Assembly (NCBI GenBank): GCA_023254175.1
Contig: JALQYJ010000009.1
Span: 1-64,000 of the forward strand
DNA length: 64,000 nucleotides
Direction: 5' to 3'
From: Runella sp.
GTDB lineage: Bacteria > Bacteroidota > Bacteroidia > Cytophagales > Spirosomataceae
Shown: one piece after another, positions 45,405-54,948 of the stretch
Numbering within the stretch: position 1 is the stretch's first letter
Layout of the letters: each line of letters begins with the position of its first letter
Made by a program: the position numbers and the translations under genes
The notes under the pieces: generated by a model
Seen by the model: only the letters and a program-made list of their open reading frames with translations
What the model was told of the DNA's origin: nothing
The model's database searches: none

Positions 45405-46237
45405 ACGGCAGGTGTTGGTGAAGCGAATACAGCTTCAAGTTTTTCTACTGTAGGAAAATTTGGAGTCACCAATTCGGCCTCTGGCTTATAAATATAGGCC
45501 ATCGGGTATCCTCTTTCGATAAAAGTAGCTTCGGCCAAGTTATTGTAACGAAGCTGTACCGACCAGCGAATGTTGTTGGTGATGTTATTGCCCGATTGGT
45601 GCACTAGGAACGCCGAGAAAATCAGCAAATCTCCTACTTGGAATTCAGTTTGGACAAAATCTTCGTCGTTCAATTGGGCAGTAATTCCTCCCTGGTATCC
45701 CGACGTACTCGATTCCAGCAATCCCCATGTATGGCTGCGCGGAATCACCTGCAATGCACCTAAGTCGGCACCTGCATCCACCATCGGAAACCAAATTACC
45801 GTGCTATCGAGCGACCCTTGACCCGTACGCCAATCTTGGTGCGCATCAAGTTTCCAGTGCTTGCTACCGTCTTTTGATAGAAAACGGCTATTAAATTGCA
45901 TGGCAGGGCGAGCACCTATAACAGGCTGTTCGATGCCTACTTCTTTCAGGAGATTGACAATTTTTTCACTTACCGCAAACTGGTGAAGCGACAAGCTGTG
46001 CTGTACCGTAACGCCTGTATTTCGAAACGCTGTAAAGTCTTTTTCAAAAAACTCAAACATAGCGTTTTCAAAGGCATCACGGTCGTCGATATCGACAGTA
46101 CGCTCCGTAACACGCTTTATTTGAACGGCAAATATTTCACGCGCTTCGCGGTAGATATTTTCCACCATGCTTTTATCTAAGAAGTTACGAATGAGTAAAA
46201 ACCCATCCTGACGAAATTGCTCTGCTAATGTTGACAT
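45401..46237 (-). CDS. Phytanoyl-CoA dioxygenase (PhyH) family protein
   Basis: 278 residues. Fe(II)/2-oxoglutarate oxygenase: iron ligands H133 and D135 (LDAHQDW) and H213 (LVHQSGN), with the 2-oxoglutarate-side residues in the following IRWSVQLRYNN. It lies among glycosyltransferases and overlaps one by 4 bases, so it probably hydroxylates a sugar, lipid carrier or precursor of the glycan made here, rather than phytanoyl-CoA. Confidence 0.85.
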   Translation of the reverse strand: MSTLAEQFRQDGFLLIRNFLDKSMVENIYREAREIFAVQIKRVTERTVDIDDRDAFENAMFEFFEKDFTAFRNTGVTVQHSLSLHQFAVSEKIVNLLKEVGIEQPVIGARPAMQFNSRFLSKDGSKHWKLDAHQDWRTGQGSLDSTVIWFPMVDAGADLGALQVIPRSHTWGLLESSTSGYQGGITAQLNDEDFVQTEFQVGDLLIFSAFLVHQSGNNITNNIRWSVQLRYNNLAEATFIERGYPMAYIYKPEAELVTPNFPTVEKLEAVFASPTPAV

Positions 46238-46345
46238 GGTTCTGATTTGTTTGGTTTAACAACCCTCAATGTTACGAATCACGGCCTTTTGAAAGTATGA
46301 CCTTGGTCAAAATCAAAAGTAAAGTTACAACAAACCTTCCAATTT

Positions 46346-47296
46346 TTAGTCTTCCCAAACGGCGTAACCGAAGCCCGCTGCTCCAAAACCGTTGCCGTTG
46401 TACAACAAGTACTTTTTACCTTTGTGTTCGTAGCAATAAGCGTAATCAATCATGTTGTAATCAAAGTCGCCTGGCGTTTCTGACTTATGAATCCCAACCA
46501 GATGGTCTTTTCGCTCCCAGTTTACTCCATCCAATGATTCGGCATAGCCGAGGCGATAGCTTTGGTTGCGGTTGGTACGGTAGTCGCGTGTGTGGCGGAA
46601 TGAATAATACATTTTGTAAACACCATCTTCCTTAAATACACTTGGACGACCAACAGCGTGTAAGAAATCGTCAAAATCAAGCGTTGGTACATCACTGATA
46701 TTCCAGTGAATGCCATCGGTAGAAGTAGCCGATTGACAACGATAGTAAGGCTCAGGGTAGCCGTGAATGTACTCACATTTGTGCCCTGAAATGTACCACA
46801 TCCGCCAAGTGCCATCTTCTTCGCGCATCACCGAAGGTTGCGCTGCCCAAATGGGGTTTTGAATGCTACGATCCATAATAGGCCCCGTAAACATCTTTGT
46901 AAAAGTCAGTCCCCCGTCATGGCTTACCGAAAGCCCCATTGACAGGCGGTACGAATTGTGCGTACGGTTCCAGCCCGTGTAGTACAGCCAAATATCGCCG
47001 TTGGGCATATCGACAAACCACGCTGGCATGGCACCCGTTTCGTCGTATTCGCCTGGGCCACCTAGCTCCAATACGGGCTTGTCGTGGATATATAAAATCT
47101 TTTTAGGGTCGTCGTAGTCTACGTCGATAAACGTAGGGCGCGACTGTCCTTTGTCATCGCGCGAAGAGAAATAAATACGTAAAAAATCGGGGTGTTTGTA
47201 CGCATACGGCACTTGTGCGTGCGAGCGGCTGTGCGCCAACGACCCATCAGGTTTATAAATTACTCCTTTTTTTTGCCAAGCCATTTTTGTTTGCAA
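46346..47296 (-). CDS. Cytoplasmic five-bladed propeller glycosidase-like protein
   Basis: 316 residues without a signal peptide. Blade motifs repeat: HAQVPYAYKHPDFLRIYFSSRD, AMPAWFVDMPNGDIWLYYTGW, AAQPSVMREEDGTWRMWYISG, GRPSVFKEDGVYKMYYSFRH and YLLYNGNGFGAAGFGYAV. This is the GH43/GH130-like propeller layout. Its place in a glycan synthesis cluster and lack of an export signal suggest a biosynthetic or modifying role, not digestion. The exact family is not fixed. Confidence 0.65.
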   Translation of the reverse strand: MQTKMAWQKKGVIYKPDGSLAHSRSHAQVPYAYKHPDFLRIYFSSRDDKGQSRPTFIDVDYDDPKKILYIHDKPVLELGGPGEYDETGAMPAWFVDMPNGDIWLYYTGWNRTHNSYRLSMGLSVSHDGGLTFTKMFTGPIMDRSIQNPIWAAQPSVMREEDGTWRMWYISGHKCEYIHGYPEPYYRCQSATSTDGIHWNISDVPTLDFDDFLHAVGRPSVFKEDGVYKMYYSFRHTRDYRTNRNQSYRLGYAESLDGVNWERKDHLVGIHKSETPGDFDYNMIDYAYCYEHKGKKYLLYNGNGFGAAGFGYAVWED

Positions 47297-47427
47297 TTTA
47301 CTGTTGACAGATTTTCTGCTCTATGTTTTGAGACTATATCATCTAATCGGTTGAGAGCAGCCCTTTGATAGGGCCCGTTTTGCATCTAACTATCGTCTGA
47401 CGCATACTACGGGAGCAAGCCTCAAAC

Positions 47428-48303
47428 CTAGGCTTTTTCTGCTCTCAAGCGCCAGTTATCCACAAAATCTTTGCCAGGAATTGGCAAATCAATGTCAATT
47501 TCTGGAGCTTTTGCGGCGACGGTGTATTGCATCACATAAAAGCAGTTGCCAAAAATATAGTGCAATTTGAAGTTTTCAACATTGGCAGGTAAATCGGCGA
47601 TAGGTACCTCGGCACGAAACAACGGGTTGGCTTTCCAAAGCGTTTGGTACGTACGTTCGTTTCGAAGCCACGGCGCCATACTTTCGTCTCCAATCACGAC
47701 TTTCCCTCCTACTTTCACCACGCGAGTAAGTTCCGCAAAGGCTTTTTTACGCTCCGAAAATGTATTAATACCTCCAAAATGGAAAACTGAGTCGAAAGTT
47801 CCATCTGCAAAAGGCAAGTATGAGCCATTTCCCAAAAAGAAATGAATATTGACGTCCTCCGCTTTCAATTTCTGCGTAGCAAGGCGCAACATATTGGGAG
47901 AAAGGTCCGACAATACCGCCGTTCCACCTGGGCTAATCTGCTCAATAATCAAAGCTGAATCTTTGCCTGTTCCTGCTCCAACTTCAAGCACGGTTTGGCC
48001 AGGTTGCAAGTCCATCAATCCAATCATAAATTGGCGAGTAGTCGCTTCATCGGAGTGATTCAAGGTTTCAAACACCCACGAAACGCCACGGTCATAACGT
48101 TGATACGCTTGGTCGTAGAGGTACTGCTCGCGGGCATCGTCCTCAAACAACTCACGAGGATGCACCATGTCGATGATGTTTGAATCCAACACCGGATAAA
48201 CTGTGCCATCGGGAGCAGTAAGCGATTGGCCGTCTTCGGCAACTTGTAACGGCTGTCCCGTTTTAGGGCAAACCAATGAATCAAGAAATTGAGTATGTGT
48301 CAT
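47428..48303 (-). CDS. SAM-dependent methyltransferase
   Basis: 291 residues. The N-terminus (about 1-50: FLDSLVCPKTGQPL, DGTVYPVLDSNIIDM) resembles a Trm112-like zinc-ribbon remnant with only one of the usual cysteines. A class I methyltransferase domain follows, with the SAM motif TVLEVGAGTGKDSALI near 105, LSDLSPNML, and DSVFHFGGINTF. It probably methylates a sugar or lipid-linked intermediate of the cluster. Confidence 0.8.
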   Translation of the reverse strand: MTHTQFLDSLVCPKTGQPLQVAEDGQSLTAPDGTVYPVLDSNIIDMVHPRELFEDDAREQYLYDQAYQRYDRGVSWVFETLNHSDEATTRQFMIGLMDLQPGQTVLEVGAGTGKDSALIIEQISPGGTAVLSDLSPNMLRLATQKLKAEDVNIHFFLGNGSYLPFADGTFDSVFHFGGINTFSERKKAFAELTRVVKVGGKVVIGDESMAPWLRNERTYQTLWKANPLFRAEVPIADLPANVENFKLHYIFGNCFYVMQYTVAAKAPEIDIDLPIPGKDFVDNWRLRAEKA

Positions 48304-48398
48304 TCTATTAGGATTCTAAACTAGTCATCAACAGGGTCAAAATTAACGCATCTTTTATACTTTGGCAAAGATGCTTTCTAGGCCAAAGGAGGGATTTA

Positions 48399-49979
48399 TT
48401 ATTGGGTTCGTACAAAAACACGGGTATTTTCCACTTCTCCCACCAGTCGATAGTGCGCTTCAATCAAAGCTTTTAGTTCAGGAAAAGCTTCATGCGCTTG
48501 CGTTGCGCGGTCGTTGAGCCATAGACTATTGGAGCCTACGGCATCCACAAACACTTTAGGCGTATTTTGTTTCAAATCAGCTAGATAACGTTTGTAATAA
48601 ATCTCCCGCATCGGGTGCGGATAAATACAACGCTCTGAGTGGTTCTCGGCCGTTCCTTGAGGCATTTGTGTTTCTACGTGATACCGACACATCCACCCCC
48701 AAATCACCAAACGGTCGTTAGACGTAGCGTATTGCTGTATCAATTTTGATACTTGACTTACAGGCACGCGGTGGTCGGCCGTCGAAAGATAGGCATTGAG
48801 CGGCTCGCGTTTCAGCACTTTGTAGCCAAACCAGCCTGCCCACACCCCCAGAGTGAATATTGCCAGCGCCGCTATTGGTTTGGATTGGGTCGTATTAATA
48901 CCCAACGCCACCATCAATCCAAATGGATAGATACACAGATTGAGGTAATGTACAAAGTCATTTCCCGACTTAGTGGCGGCATACAACGCTGTCAGTAGCC
49001 AAAACACGACAAAATAGAACAGTATTGTTTTATTTTTTCCTCCTATAAACGCCAAAAGCCCCAGCGGAAAGGTAGTTAGCAAAAACGCTATAAAACTCGG
49101 ACTTTTGGCGAAAAAATGCGGCAAACGAAGAATAGAATCCGTCAACGAACTGCCTCCCGCGTAAATGAGATTTCCAAGAACGTAAAAATTCCAAAAATCG
49201 TCGAGCACGTCATATGACCATGCCCAAACCAAGGTCAATACAGGAAAAGTCACTGCGCCAAGTACTAATACGCCGAGTTTGGTCATCCATTTTTCCGTAT
49301 TCCAACTCTGTACGATTGCAAATAGGCCAATGACGGCAGCTTGAGGTACTACTTGAATCTTAGCAAATGGACTCATGCCTAAAACCAGTCCAAGCAAAAA
49401 CCAAGGGGCTATTTTAGGGGACGGGTTCCAATTTTTGGACAATAACCAAAGCCCAAGATTCAAAATCAATACCGGAAGTTGTTCGCTTGAATAGTGTACA
49501 AAATCGGCTTCTTGGGTAAAAGCGAGCAAAAACAACGGCGGCAGTAGCGCAACGCGAGCAACAGGCTCTCCCCACCAATTTTTCAGACTGCGGTAGAAAA
49601 ACCATAAACTTCCCAATACACAAAGTAAGCCCACCAAGCGCCCCGACGTGAAATCAATGGTTCGTCCAAAAAACGAAGGTAACAAAAGGGCGTAATTATC
49701 AAGCGGGCCAATAGTGGTGCCATCCACCGACTGCCAATAGATTGGGTACTGCTTGAGGGTAATGGCGTGAGCCAACATCTGGCTCTCGTCGGGGTTGATT
49801 TCTTGATTAAAAATCACCACGGGCAAGCGCATAAACAACAGCAAAACCGCCGATACCCCCAAGACAAGAATTTCTTGAAAGGGTTTATGTTGCCATAATG
49901 CCAGCACTACTATCATTCCTGCAAGGAGATAGCCGAAAGCCAAGTACGCTATGGGAAAATCATCGAAACTCAACACCAT
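48399..49979 (-). CDS. ArnT/GT39-like membrane glycosyltransferase
   Basis: 526 residues with about 10-11 hydrophobic helices. After the first helices is the acidic NQEINPDESQMLAHAI loop, the GT-C position for the catalytic Asp/Glu. A C-terminal soluble part (about 400-526) holds an ILIQQYATSNDRLVIWGWMCRYH-like region. These enzymes transfer a sugar from a polyprenyl-phosphate donor at the periplasmic face. The GT2 neighbour upstream could make that donor. Confidence 0.75.
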   Translation of the reverse strand: MVLSFDDFPIAYLAFGYLLAGMIVVLALWQHKPFQEILVLGVSAVLLLFMRLPVVIFNQEINPDESQMLAHAITLKQYPIYWQSVDGTTIGPLDNYALLLPSFFGRTIDFTSGRLVGLLCVLGSLWFFYRSLKNWWGEPVARVALLPPLFLLAFTQEADFVHYSSEQLPVLILNLGLWLLSKNWNPSPKIAPWFLLGLVLGMSPFAKIQVVPQAAVIGLFAIVQSWNTEKWMTKLGVLVLGAVTFPVLTLVWAWSYDVLDDFWNFYVLGNLIYAGGSSLTDSILRLPHFFAKSPSFIAFLLTTFPLGLLAFIGGKNKTILFYFVVFWLLTALYAATKSGNDFVHYLNLCIYPFGLMVALGINTTQSKPIAALAIFTLGVWAGWFGYKVLKREPLNAYLSTADHRVPVSQVSKLIQQYATSNDRLVIWGWMCRYHVETQMPQGTAENHSERCIYPHPMREIYYKRYLADLKQNTPKVFVDAVGSNSLWLNDRATQAHEAFPELKALIEAHYRLVGEVENTRVFVRTQ

Positions 49980-50013
49980 TACTTATTGGTTATTCGCGGA
50001 TGAACACTACATT

Positions 50014-50958
50014 TCAACTTATGTCTTCTACTTTCTCAATAAAATCGCGGTACTGAAGCACAGGAATAAACTGCTGCTGAGTGCGATACTGAAGAACCAT
50101 AAAAACAAGAAAGAGCGAAATCAAAAACGACTGAAGTACCACAATCAACAAGGCCGAACTGAGCGTAGATGCCCACCCTGGTGAGGCGTCGTTCATCCAC
50201 TTTAAGAATAATACACCACAAATTACCAGCAACGCCGCCAATGACATCCCAATTGAGAAGATTAAAATACGAACTGCCGTTACATCAATCAGCACCGAAA
50301 TAGTACTTAGTCCGTGCAATACTAGCGACACAAAGTTCATCTTACTTTCGCCCGCCAGACGTTTTCCTCGTTCAGTAGGTACAGCTACGTACGGAATCCG
50401 TGACCTAATAATGCCACCAGGAAAATTGTTCCATATTTCGGAAACACGCACAAGGTTTTGCAGACGTCGTTGCGGAATCAAAGAGAAGTTTCCAAACGTA
50501 ATTACTTTCCCCGTTAACTGGCGGAAGATAAATTTGTAAATACCGTAGAAGAAACGAAAATTGAAGCTTTCTTGCCGTTTGGTACGTTGGGCAAAAACGA
50601 TGCGGTCGGGGGCTTTTTCCGAAGCATCTACCAGCGCATTAATATCTTTGGGAGCGTCTTCGCCATCGGCATCCATCACAATCACTTTTTCGCACGACAC
50701 CTCTTTAGCAATATAAGACAACCCAATCGCAATGGCTCGTTGATGGCCCAAATTACGGTAAAGGCGCACAATTTGCACCTGTTGCCCTCGAAACGCCGTC
50801 AAACGTTCTAGGTCTTGGCTAGAACAATCATCTACAATAACCAAAGACATAGTAGCCAATAGTTCGGCCACTACGTCTTGATTAATGCGTTCGATAAGTA
50901 GGTTTAACGCCTCCCAATCGTTGTATTGCGGTATGAGTATGACGTATTTTGAAGTCAT
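50014..50958 (-). CDS. GT2 glycosyltransferase with C-terminal membrane helices (GtrB/DPM-like)
   Basis: 314 residues: ILIPQYNDWEALNLLIERI, IVDDCSSQDLERL, DADGEDAPKDINALVD, and two C-terminal hydrophobic helices (about 230-290: AVRILIFSIGMSLAALLVICGVLFL and LIVVLQSFLISLFLVFMVL). This is the layout of polyprenyl-phosphate sugar synthases, which load a sugar onto a lipid carrier. It fits as the donor maker for the ArnT-like enzyme downstream. Confidence 0.82.
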   Translation of the reverse strand: MTSKYVILIPQYNDWEALNLLIERINQDVVAELLATMSLVIVDDCSSQDLERLTAFRGQQVQIVRLYRNLGHQRAIAIGLSYIAKEVSCEKVIVMDADGEDAPKDINALVDASEKAPDRIVFAQRTKRQESFNFRFFYGIYKFIFRQLTGKVITFGNFSLIPQRRLQNLVRVSEIWNNFPGGIIRSRIPYVAVPTERGKRLAGESKMNFVSLVLHGLSTISVLIDVTAVRILIFSIGMSLAALLVICGVLFLKWMNDASPGWASTLSSALLIVVLQSFLISLFLVFMVLQYRTQQQFIPVLQYRDFIEKVEDIS

Positions 50959-50990
50959 TGAATGTGTTATCAGTTTAACAGATAACAGTT

Positions 50991-52064
50991 CTACACAGTC
51001 ATTGCCAAACGAGCGGCGATACCGTCGTGTATTTGACCAAGTGTTTGTTCAAGGTCATACGTCCAGTTCCAATCTGGATAGTGATTCTTGAATTTGGTCA
51101 AGTCACTTACGTACCAAATATGGTCACCGATACGATTCGTTTCTGAATAATGATACGTCAATTTTTTACCCGCAATTTTCTCACAAATTGCGATTGCTTC
51201 CAACATTGAGCAGTTGGCATGACGACCACCACCCGCGTTGTAAGCTTCTCCTGGACGTGGGTTTTGGTAGAAATGCCAGAACATATTCACCAAGTCGTAG
51301 CTGTGGATGTTGTCACGGACTTGCTTTCCTTTGTAACCGAAGATGGTATAAGGGTTGCCCGTAATCGTACACTTCATCAAATAAGCCAAAAAGCCGTGCA
51401 ACTGCGCACCTGAATGATTAGGCCCCGTCAAACATCCACCACGGAATACCCCCACTTTCATGCCAAAATAACGGCCGTACTCTTGGCACATAATATCTGC
51501 GGCTACTTTCGACACTCCAAAGATAGAGTGTTTGGTATGGTCTAAGCTATGGTGCTCGTCGATACCATTTTTGAAGTACGCATGGTCTTCTGAAATTTCC
51601 CAACGAGTTTCAAGTTCTACCAACGGCAAGTAGTTAGGGTTATCGCCATATACTTTGTTGGTTGAAGTAAAGATAAACACTGCTTCTGGGCAGTTTTGGC
51701 GGGTCATCTCAAGCATATTGAGTGTTCCGACAGCGTTTACTCCAAAGTCGGTAAAAGGCTCACGAGCCGCCCAGTCATGGCTTGGTTGAGCTGCTGCGTG
51801 AACAATTAATTTGATGTCGGTTCCATATTCTTTAAAAATAGGCTCCAACTGGCTCACTTCACGAATATCTGCACTGTAGTGCTTATAGTTAGGATGGGCA
51901 TCTTGCAAACGATTACGATTCCATTCCGTGTTACCATCTTGCCCAAAGAAATATTGACGTAAGTTATTATCTACCCCAATGACGAGGTCAAATTTATCAG
52001 CAAAAAAAGCGACTGACTCGCTTCCAATCAATCCAGCCGAACCAGTGACAAGTGCAATGTTCAT
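50991..52064 (-). CDS. SDR sugar epimerase, CDP-paratose/tyvelose epimerase-like
   Basis: The frame opens at 52142, but [16 protein letters not shown], starting at 52064, is the family start (357 residues). NAD motif TGSAGLIG (7-14), [10 protein letters not shown] near 132-141 and GKQVRD near 270 place it close to CDP-tyvelose 2-epimerase. The catalytic Tyr of YxxxK is replaced: the segment reads SIFGVSK, with F182 and K186. It probably makes a nucleotide sugar for the cluster, but the mechanism must differ at that position. First gene of the cluster. Confidence 0.8.
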   Translation of the reverse strand: MNIALVTGSAGLIGSESVAFFADKFDLVIGVDNNLRQYFFGQDGNTEWNRNRLQDAHPNYKHYSADIREVSQLEPIFKEYGTDIKLIVHAAAQPSHDWAAREPFTDFGVNAVGTLNMLEMTRQNCPEAVFIFTSTNKVYGDNPNYLPLVELETRWEISEDHAYFKNGIDEHHSLDHTKHSIFGVSKVAADIMCQEYGRYFGMKVGVFRGGCLTGPNHSGAQLHGFLAYLMKCTITGNPYTIFGYKGKQVRDNIHSYDLVNMFWHFYQNPRPGEAYNAGGGRHANCSMLEAIAICEKIAGKKLTYHYSETNRIGDHIWYVSDLTKFKNHYPDWNWTYDLEQTLGQIHDGIAARLAMTV

Positions 52065-52178
52065 ATCAAGAATCGTCTTTTGAAGTGTTGTGTATATCGG
52101 AAAATTTCTATTTTTCTCTTTCAAAGATGTAAAATAAGCCAAAAAAGTTCAATTTGCCTAATCCGTAAAATAAGTCAA

Positions 52179-53213
52179 CTAGTCCGCTTTATCCAGTTTA
52201 AAACTAAAGGTTGTTCCTTTCTCTACTTTGCTAGCCACCGAAATCTTGGAGCCGTGTGCACTCAGGATATGCTTTACAATAGCCAAGCCCAAACCAGTCC
52301 CTCCTTTTTCCCGCGAACGGCTTTTGTCTACCCGATAGAAACGCTCAAACAGACGTGGTAAGTGTCCCGACGGAATCCCTGGCCCATCATCACGTACTGA
52401 TACCACAAAGTGCTTTCTTTCTTCTTCAAAATGGATGATTACCTTTCCGTTGTCATTGCCGTATTTGACCGCATTTTCAATGAGGTTGGTCATTACCTGA
52501 GTGATACGATACGCATCTGCTTTTACCCACACGTGTTCCAGTGAGTCAGGTTTAATTTTGAGGACAGTTTGTCGTTGATTGGCTTTATGTTCCAATTGTT
52601 CGCACACCTCTAGGGTCAATAATCGTAAATCAACTCGTTCTTTATGCATCCGAATTTCTCCCGTTTCCATTTGCGAGAGTGCCACCAAGTCCTTGACGAG
52701 AGCATCGAGTCCATCCAAACTTTTGGCCGCCTTTTGTAGAAACTTATCTCTCACTTTTACATCGTCCATGGCCCCATCCAAAAGTGTGTGAATAAATCCT
52801 TGGGCTGCAAAAATGGGGGTTTTCAACTCGTGCGATACGTCAGCTAGAAACTCCCTTCTGAAAATTTCCAGCTTTTTTAGCTCGTCGATTTCCTGCTGTT
52901 TGCGGGCTACATACACAAAAATCTCTTGGTTGAGTTTTTTCAGCGGATTGGCATTGCTAATAATGGCCTTACGAGGAAAGCTAAAATCTTTGAGTTTGAG
53001 CCGCTGAATAGTTTGGTGCATTTTGGTTACTTCCCTATAAACCAAAATCTCTATAGCATACATGACCAGAAAAAAAGCAGCCGAAAAACTGGACAACCCA
53101 GCCACAAAAAGCATACTTTGGTTAGTGCCGCTAACAAACGAAAGAAACGTGACAGTGATGGCCGAAATAACGAGTGCGAGCAGAAAAGCTATAATCCGAG
53201 GAGTAAATCGCAT
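52179..53213 (-). CDS. Sensor histidine kinase, PhoR-like, orphan
   Basis: 344 residues. Two N-terminal membrane helices (about 6-28 and 33-55), a short linker, HisKA with DVSHELKTPIFAAQGF, and HATPase with NLIENAVKYGNDNG, DDGPGIP and RSREKGGTGLGLAIV. No response regulator lies next to it, so the partner is elsewhere. It is divergent from rpmG. Confidence 0.9.
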   Translation of the reverse strand: MRFTPRIIAFLLALVISAITVTFLSFVSGTNQSMLFVAGLSSFSAAFFLVMYAIEILVYREVTKMHQTIQRLKLKDFSFPRKAIISNANPLKKLNQEIFVYVARKQQEIDELKKLEIFRREFLADVSHELKTPIFAAQGFIHTLLDGAMDDVKVRDKFLQKAAKSLDGLDALVKDLVALSQMETGEIRMHKERVDLRLLTLEVCEQLEHKANQRQTVLKIKPDSLEHVWVKADAYRITQVMTNLIENAVKYGNDNGKVIIHFEEERKHFVVSVRDDGPGIPSGHLPRLFERFYRVDKSRSREKGGTGLGLAIVKHILSAHGSKISVASKVEKGTTFSFKLDKAD

Positions 53214-53278
53214 GACGTAAAAGATGTCTGTACGGCAAAGTTAAGCAAATATTTTTCCTGAAATTTTAAGAAAATATT

Positions 53279-53308
53279 TTGTCTTATACTTGACTATCTA
53301 TAACTTTG
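53279..53308 (+). promoter_or_regulatory. Bacteroidota-type promoter of the rpmG-ftsY operon
   Basis: TTTTG ending at 53281, 19 bases, then TAACTTTG (53301-53308), an exact TAnnTTTG element, 27 bases before the rpmG start. Confidence 0.55.
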
Positions 53309-53335
53309 CACTCCGTTTTGAAATTTTGAAAAGCA

Positions 53336-53518
53336 ATGGCAAAGAAAGGTAACAGAATACAAGTAATTTTGGAATGTACGGTTCAAAAGGAATCAGGCGT
53401 TCCTGGCATGTCGCGTTACATCACGACAAAGAACCGTAAAAACACACCTGCCCGTATGGAAATGAAGAAATACAATCCATACTTGAAGAAAGTAACGGTT
53501 CACAAAGAAATCAAATAA
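53336..53518 (+). CDS. rpmG: 50S ribosomal protein L33
   Basis: 60 residues: [44 protein letters not shown] and a VTVHKEIK end, the standard L33. It lacks the paired zinc cysteines, so it is a zinc-free form. Usually rpmB precedes it in this phylum; here a divergent kinase gene does. Confidence 0.96.
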   Translation: MAKKGNRIQVILECTVQKESGVPGMSRYITTKNRKNTPARMEMKKYNPYLKKVTVHKEIK

Positions 53519-53604
53519 TTGGTTATTTGTTAATCATTAACTAGTTAATTCGTACTGTTAAACGATTGACCATCAACCTTTAACAATCTTAACTGATACT
53601 TACA

Positions 53605-53757
53605 ATGGCAAAGAAAGTAGTTGCAACCCTGAAAAAAGAAGGTGGTAAAACTTACGCTAAAGTGATTCAAGCAGTAAAGTCTCCAAAGACTGGTGCTTAC
53701 ACTTTCAAGGAAGTTATCGTTCCTACTGATGAGGTACAGGCCGCGTTGAAAAACTAA
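53605..53757 (+). CDS. DUF4295 small basic protein
   Basis: 50 residues: MAKKVVATLKKEGGKTYAKV then SPKTGAYTFKEVIVP and a QAALKN end. This lysine-rich protein always sits between rpmG and ftsY in Bacteroidota; the function is not established, but the context suggests a ribosome-associated role. It starts 86 bases after rpmG. Confidence 0.88.
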   Translation: MAKKVVATLKKEGGKTYAKVIQAVKSPKTGAYTFKEVIVPTDEVQAALKN

Positions 53758-53791
53758 TTCGCAGTCTCTGTTACCACAATGATATTATAAG

Positions 53792-53817
53792 AAAGTCCCC
53801 ACAAGGGACTTTTTTTG
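53792..53817 (+). terminator. Rho-independent terminator after DUF4295
   Basis: Stem AAAGTCCC (53792-53799) with GGGACTTT (53805-53812), 5-base loop, followed by a T run. It may partly separate the ribosomal genes from ftsY. A TACATTTG element at 53821-53828 could restart transcription. Confidence 0.75.
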
Positions 53818-53906
53818 TTGTACATTTGTTTCAGTGTAATATCAGCATAAATTTGCTGTCAACTGTAAACTGTAAATGGCCGCCACTGTGGCCCCGCTAC
53901 TATAAC

Positions 53907-54863
53907 ATGGGTTTATTTGATTTTTTCTCGAAAGAAAAAAAAGAGTCACTCGATAAAGGACTCGAAAAATCAAAAGAAAGCTTCTTTGGGAAATTGAGCC
54001 GCGCAATCGTCGGAAAATCAACCGTCGATGAAGAAGTCTTAGATGAGTTAGAAGAGATTTTAATTAGCTCAGACGTGGGTGTAGGAACCACCGTCAAAAT
54101 CATCGAGCGTATCGAAGCACGGGTATCAAAAGATAAATATACTAGTACCAGTGAACTCGATAATATCCTTCGTGACGAAATTGCAGCGCTGCTTACTGAG
54201 AACCAATCACTTGATATTAAAGACAGCTTCGAAACCGAAAACCTGCCAAAACCATACGTAATTATGGTAGTGGGCGTCAACGGAGCTGGCAAAACAACTA
54301 CGATTGGTAAACTAGCCCATCAGTTTAATAAACGTGGCAAAAAAGTAGTATTAGGCGCTGGAGATACGTTTCGTGCAGCAGCCGTGGACCAGCTCAAAAC
54401 CTGGGGACAACGCGCAGGGGTACCCGTTATCGAACATGGTATGAACACCGACCCTGCCGCCGTAGCACACGATGCTGTCAAAAAAGGAGTGGAAATGGGG
54501 GCCGACATAGTGATTGTGGATACTGCTGGACGCTTACACACCAAAGTCAATTTGATGAACGAGCTAACCAAAATCAAGCGCGTGATGCAAAAAGTATTAC
54601 CTGAAGCTCCCCACGAAGTTTTACTTGTACTCGACGGAAGTACAGGCCAAAATGCCGTCATTCAGGCCAAGGAATTTACCAAAGCCACCGAAGTAACAGC
54701 ACTCGCTATTACAAAACTCGACGGTACTGCTAAAGGAGGTGTTGTGATTGGCATTTCAGACGAATTCAAAATCCCTGTCAAATACATTGGAGTAGGCGAA
54801 CGCATGGACGACTTGCAAGTGTTTGACCGTGCCCAGTTTGTTGATTCTTTATTTAAAAAATAA
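53907..54863 (+). CDS. ftsY: Signal recognition particle receptor FtsY
   Basis: The frame opens at 53826, but the ATG at 53907 ([13 protein letters not shown]) is the real start, 318 residues. It is the membrane-bound GTPase that docks SRP-ribosome complexes. A short N domain is followed by the G domain: [52 protein letters not shown]. The acidic A domain of E. coli is absent, as is common in this phylum. Confidence 0.96.
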   Translation: MGLFDFFSKEKKESLDKGLEKSKESFFGKLSRAIVGKSTVDEEVLDELEEILISSDVGVGTTVKIIERIEARVSKDKYTSTSELDNILRDEIAALLTENQSLDIKDSFETENLPKPYVIMVVGVNGAGKTTTIGKLAHQFNKRGKKVVLGAGDTFRAAAVDQLKTWGQRAGVPVIEHGMNTDPAAVAHDAVKKGVEMGADIVIVDTAGRLHTKVNLMNELTKIKRVMQKVLPEAPHEVLLVLDGSTGQNAVIQAKEFTKATEVTALAITKLDGTAKGGVVIGISDEFKIPVKYIGVGERMDDLQVFDRAQFVDSLFKK

Positions 54864-54887
54864 CCGCCCAAAAGCACGAATAAAAAG

Positions 54888-54916
54888 AAAGCCGACCCTC
54901 AAGAGGAGTCGGCTTT
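54888..54916. terminator. Bidirectional terminator between ftsY and rpsG
   Basis: Stem AAAGCCGAC (54888-54896) with GTCGGCTTT (54908-54916) around an 11-base interior, in the gap between convergent genes, followed by TTTATATTTT on the plus side. Confidence 0.75.
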
Positions 54917-54948
54917 TATATTTTGCCCGATTAGGCGCTCCATTTAAA

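Noticed and set aside
53826-53906. N-terminal extension of FtsY by 27 residues
   Set aside because: Starts from a non-ATG codon in untranslated sequence; MGLFDFF at 53907 is the known family start.
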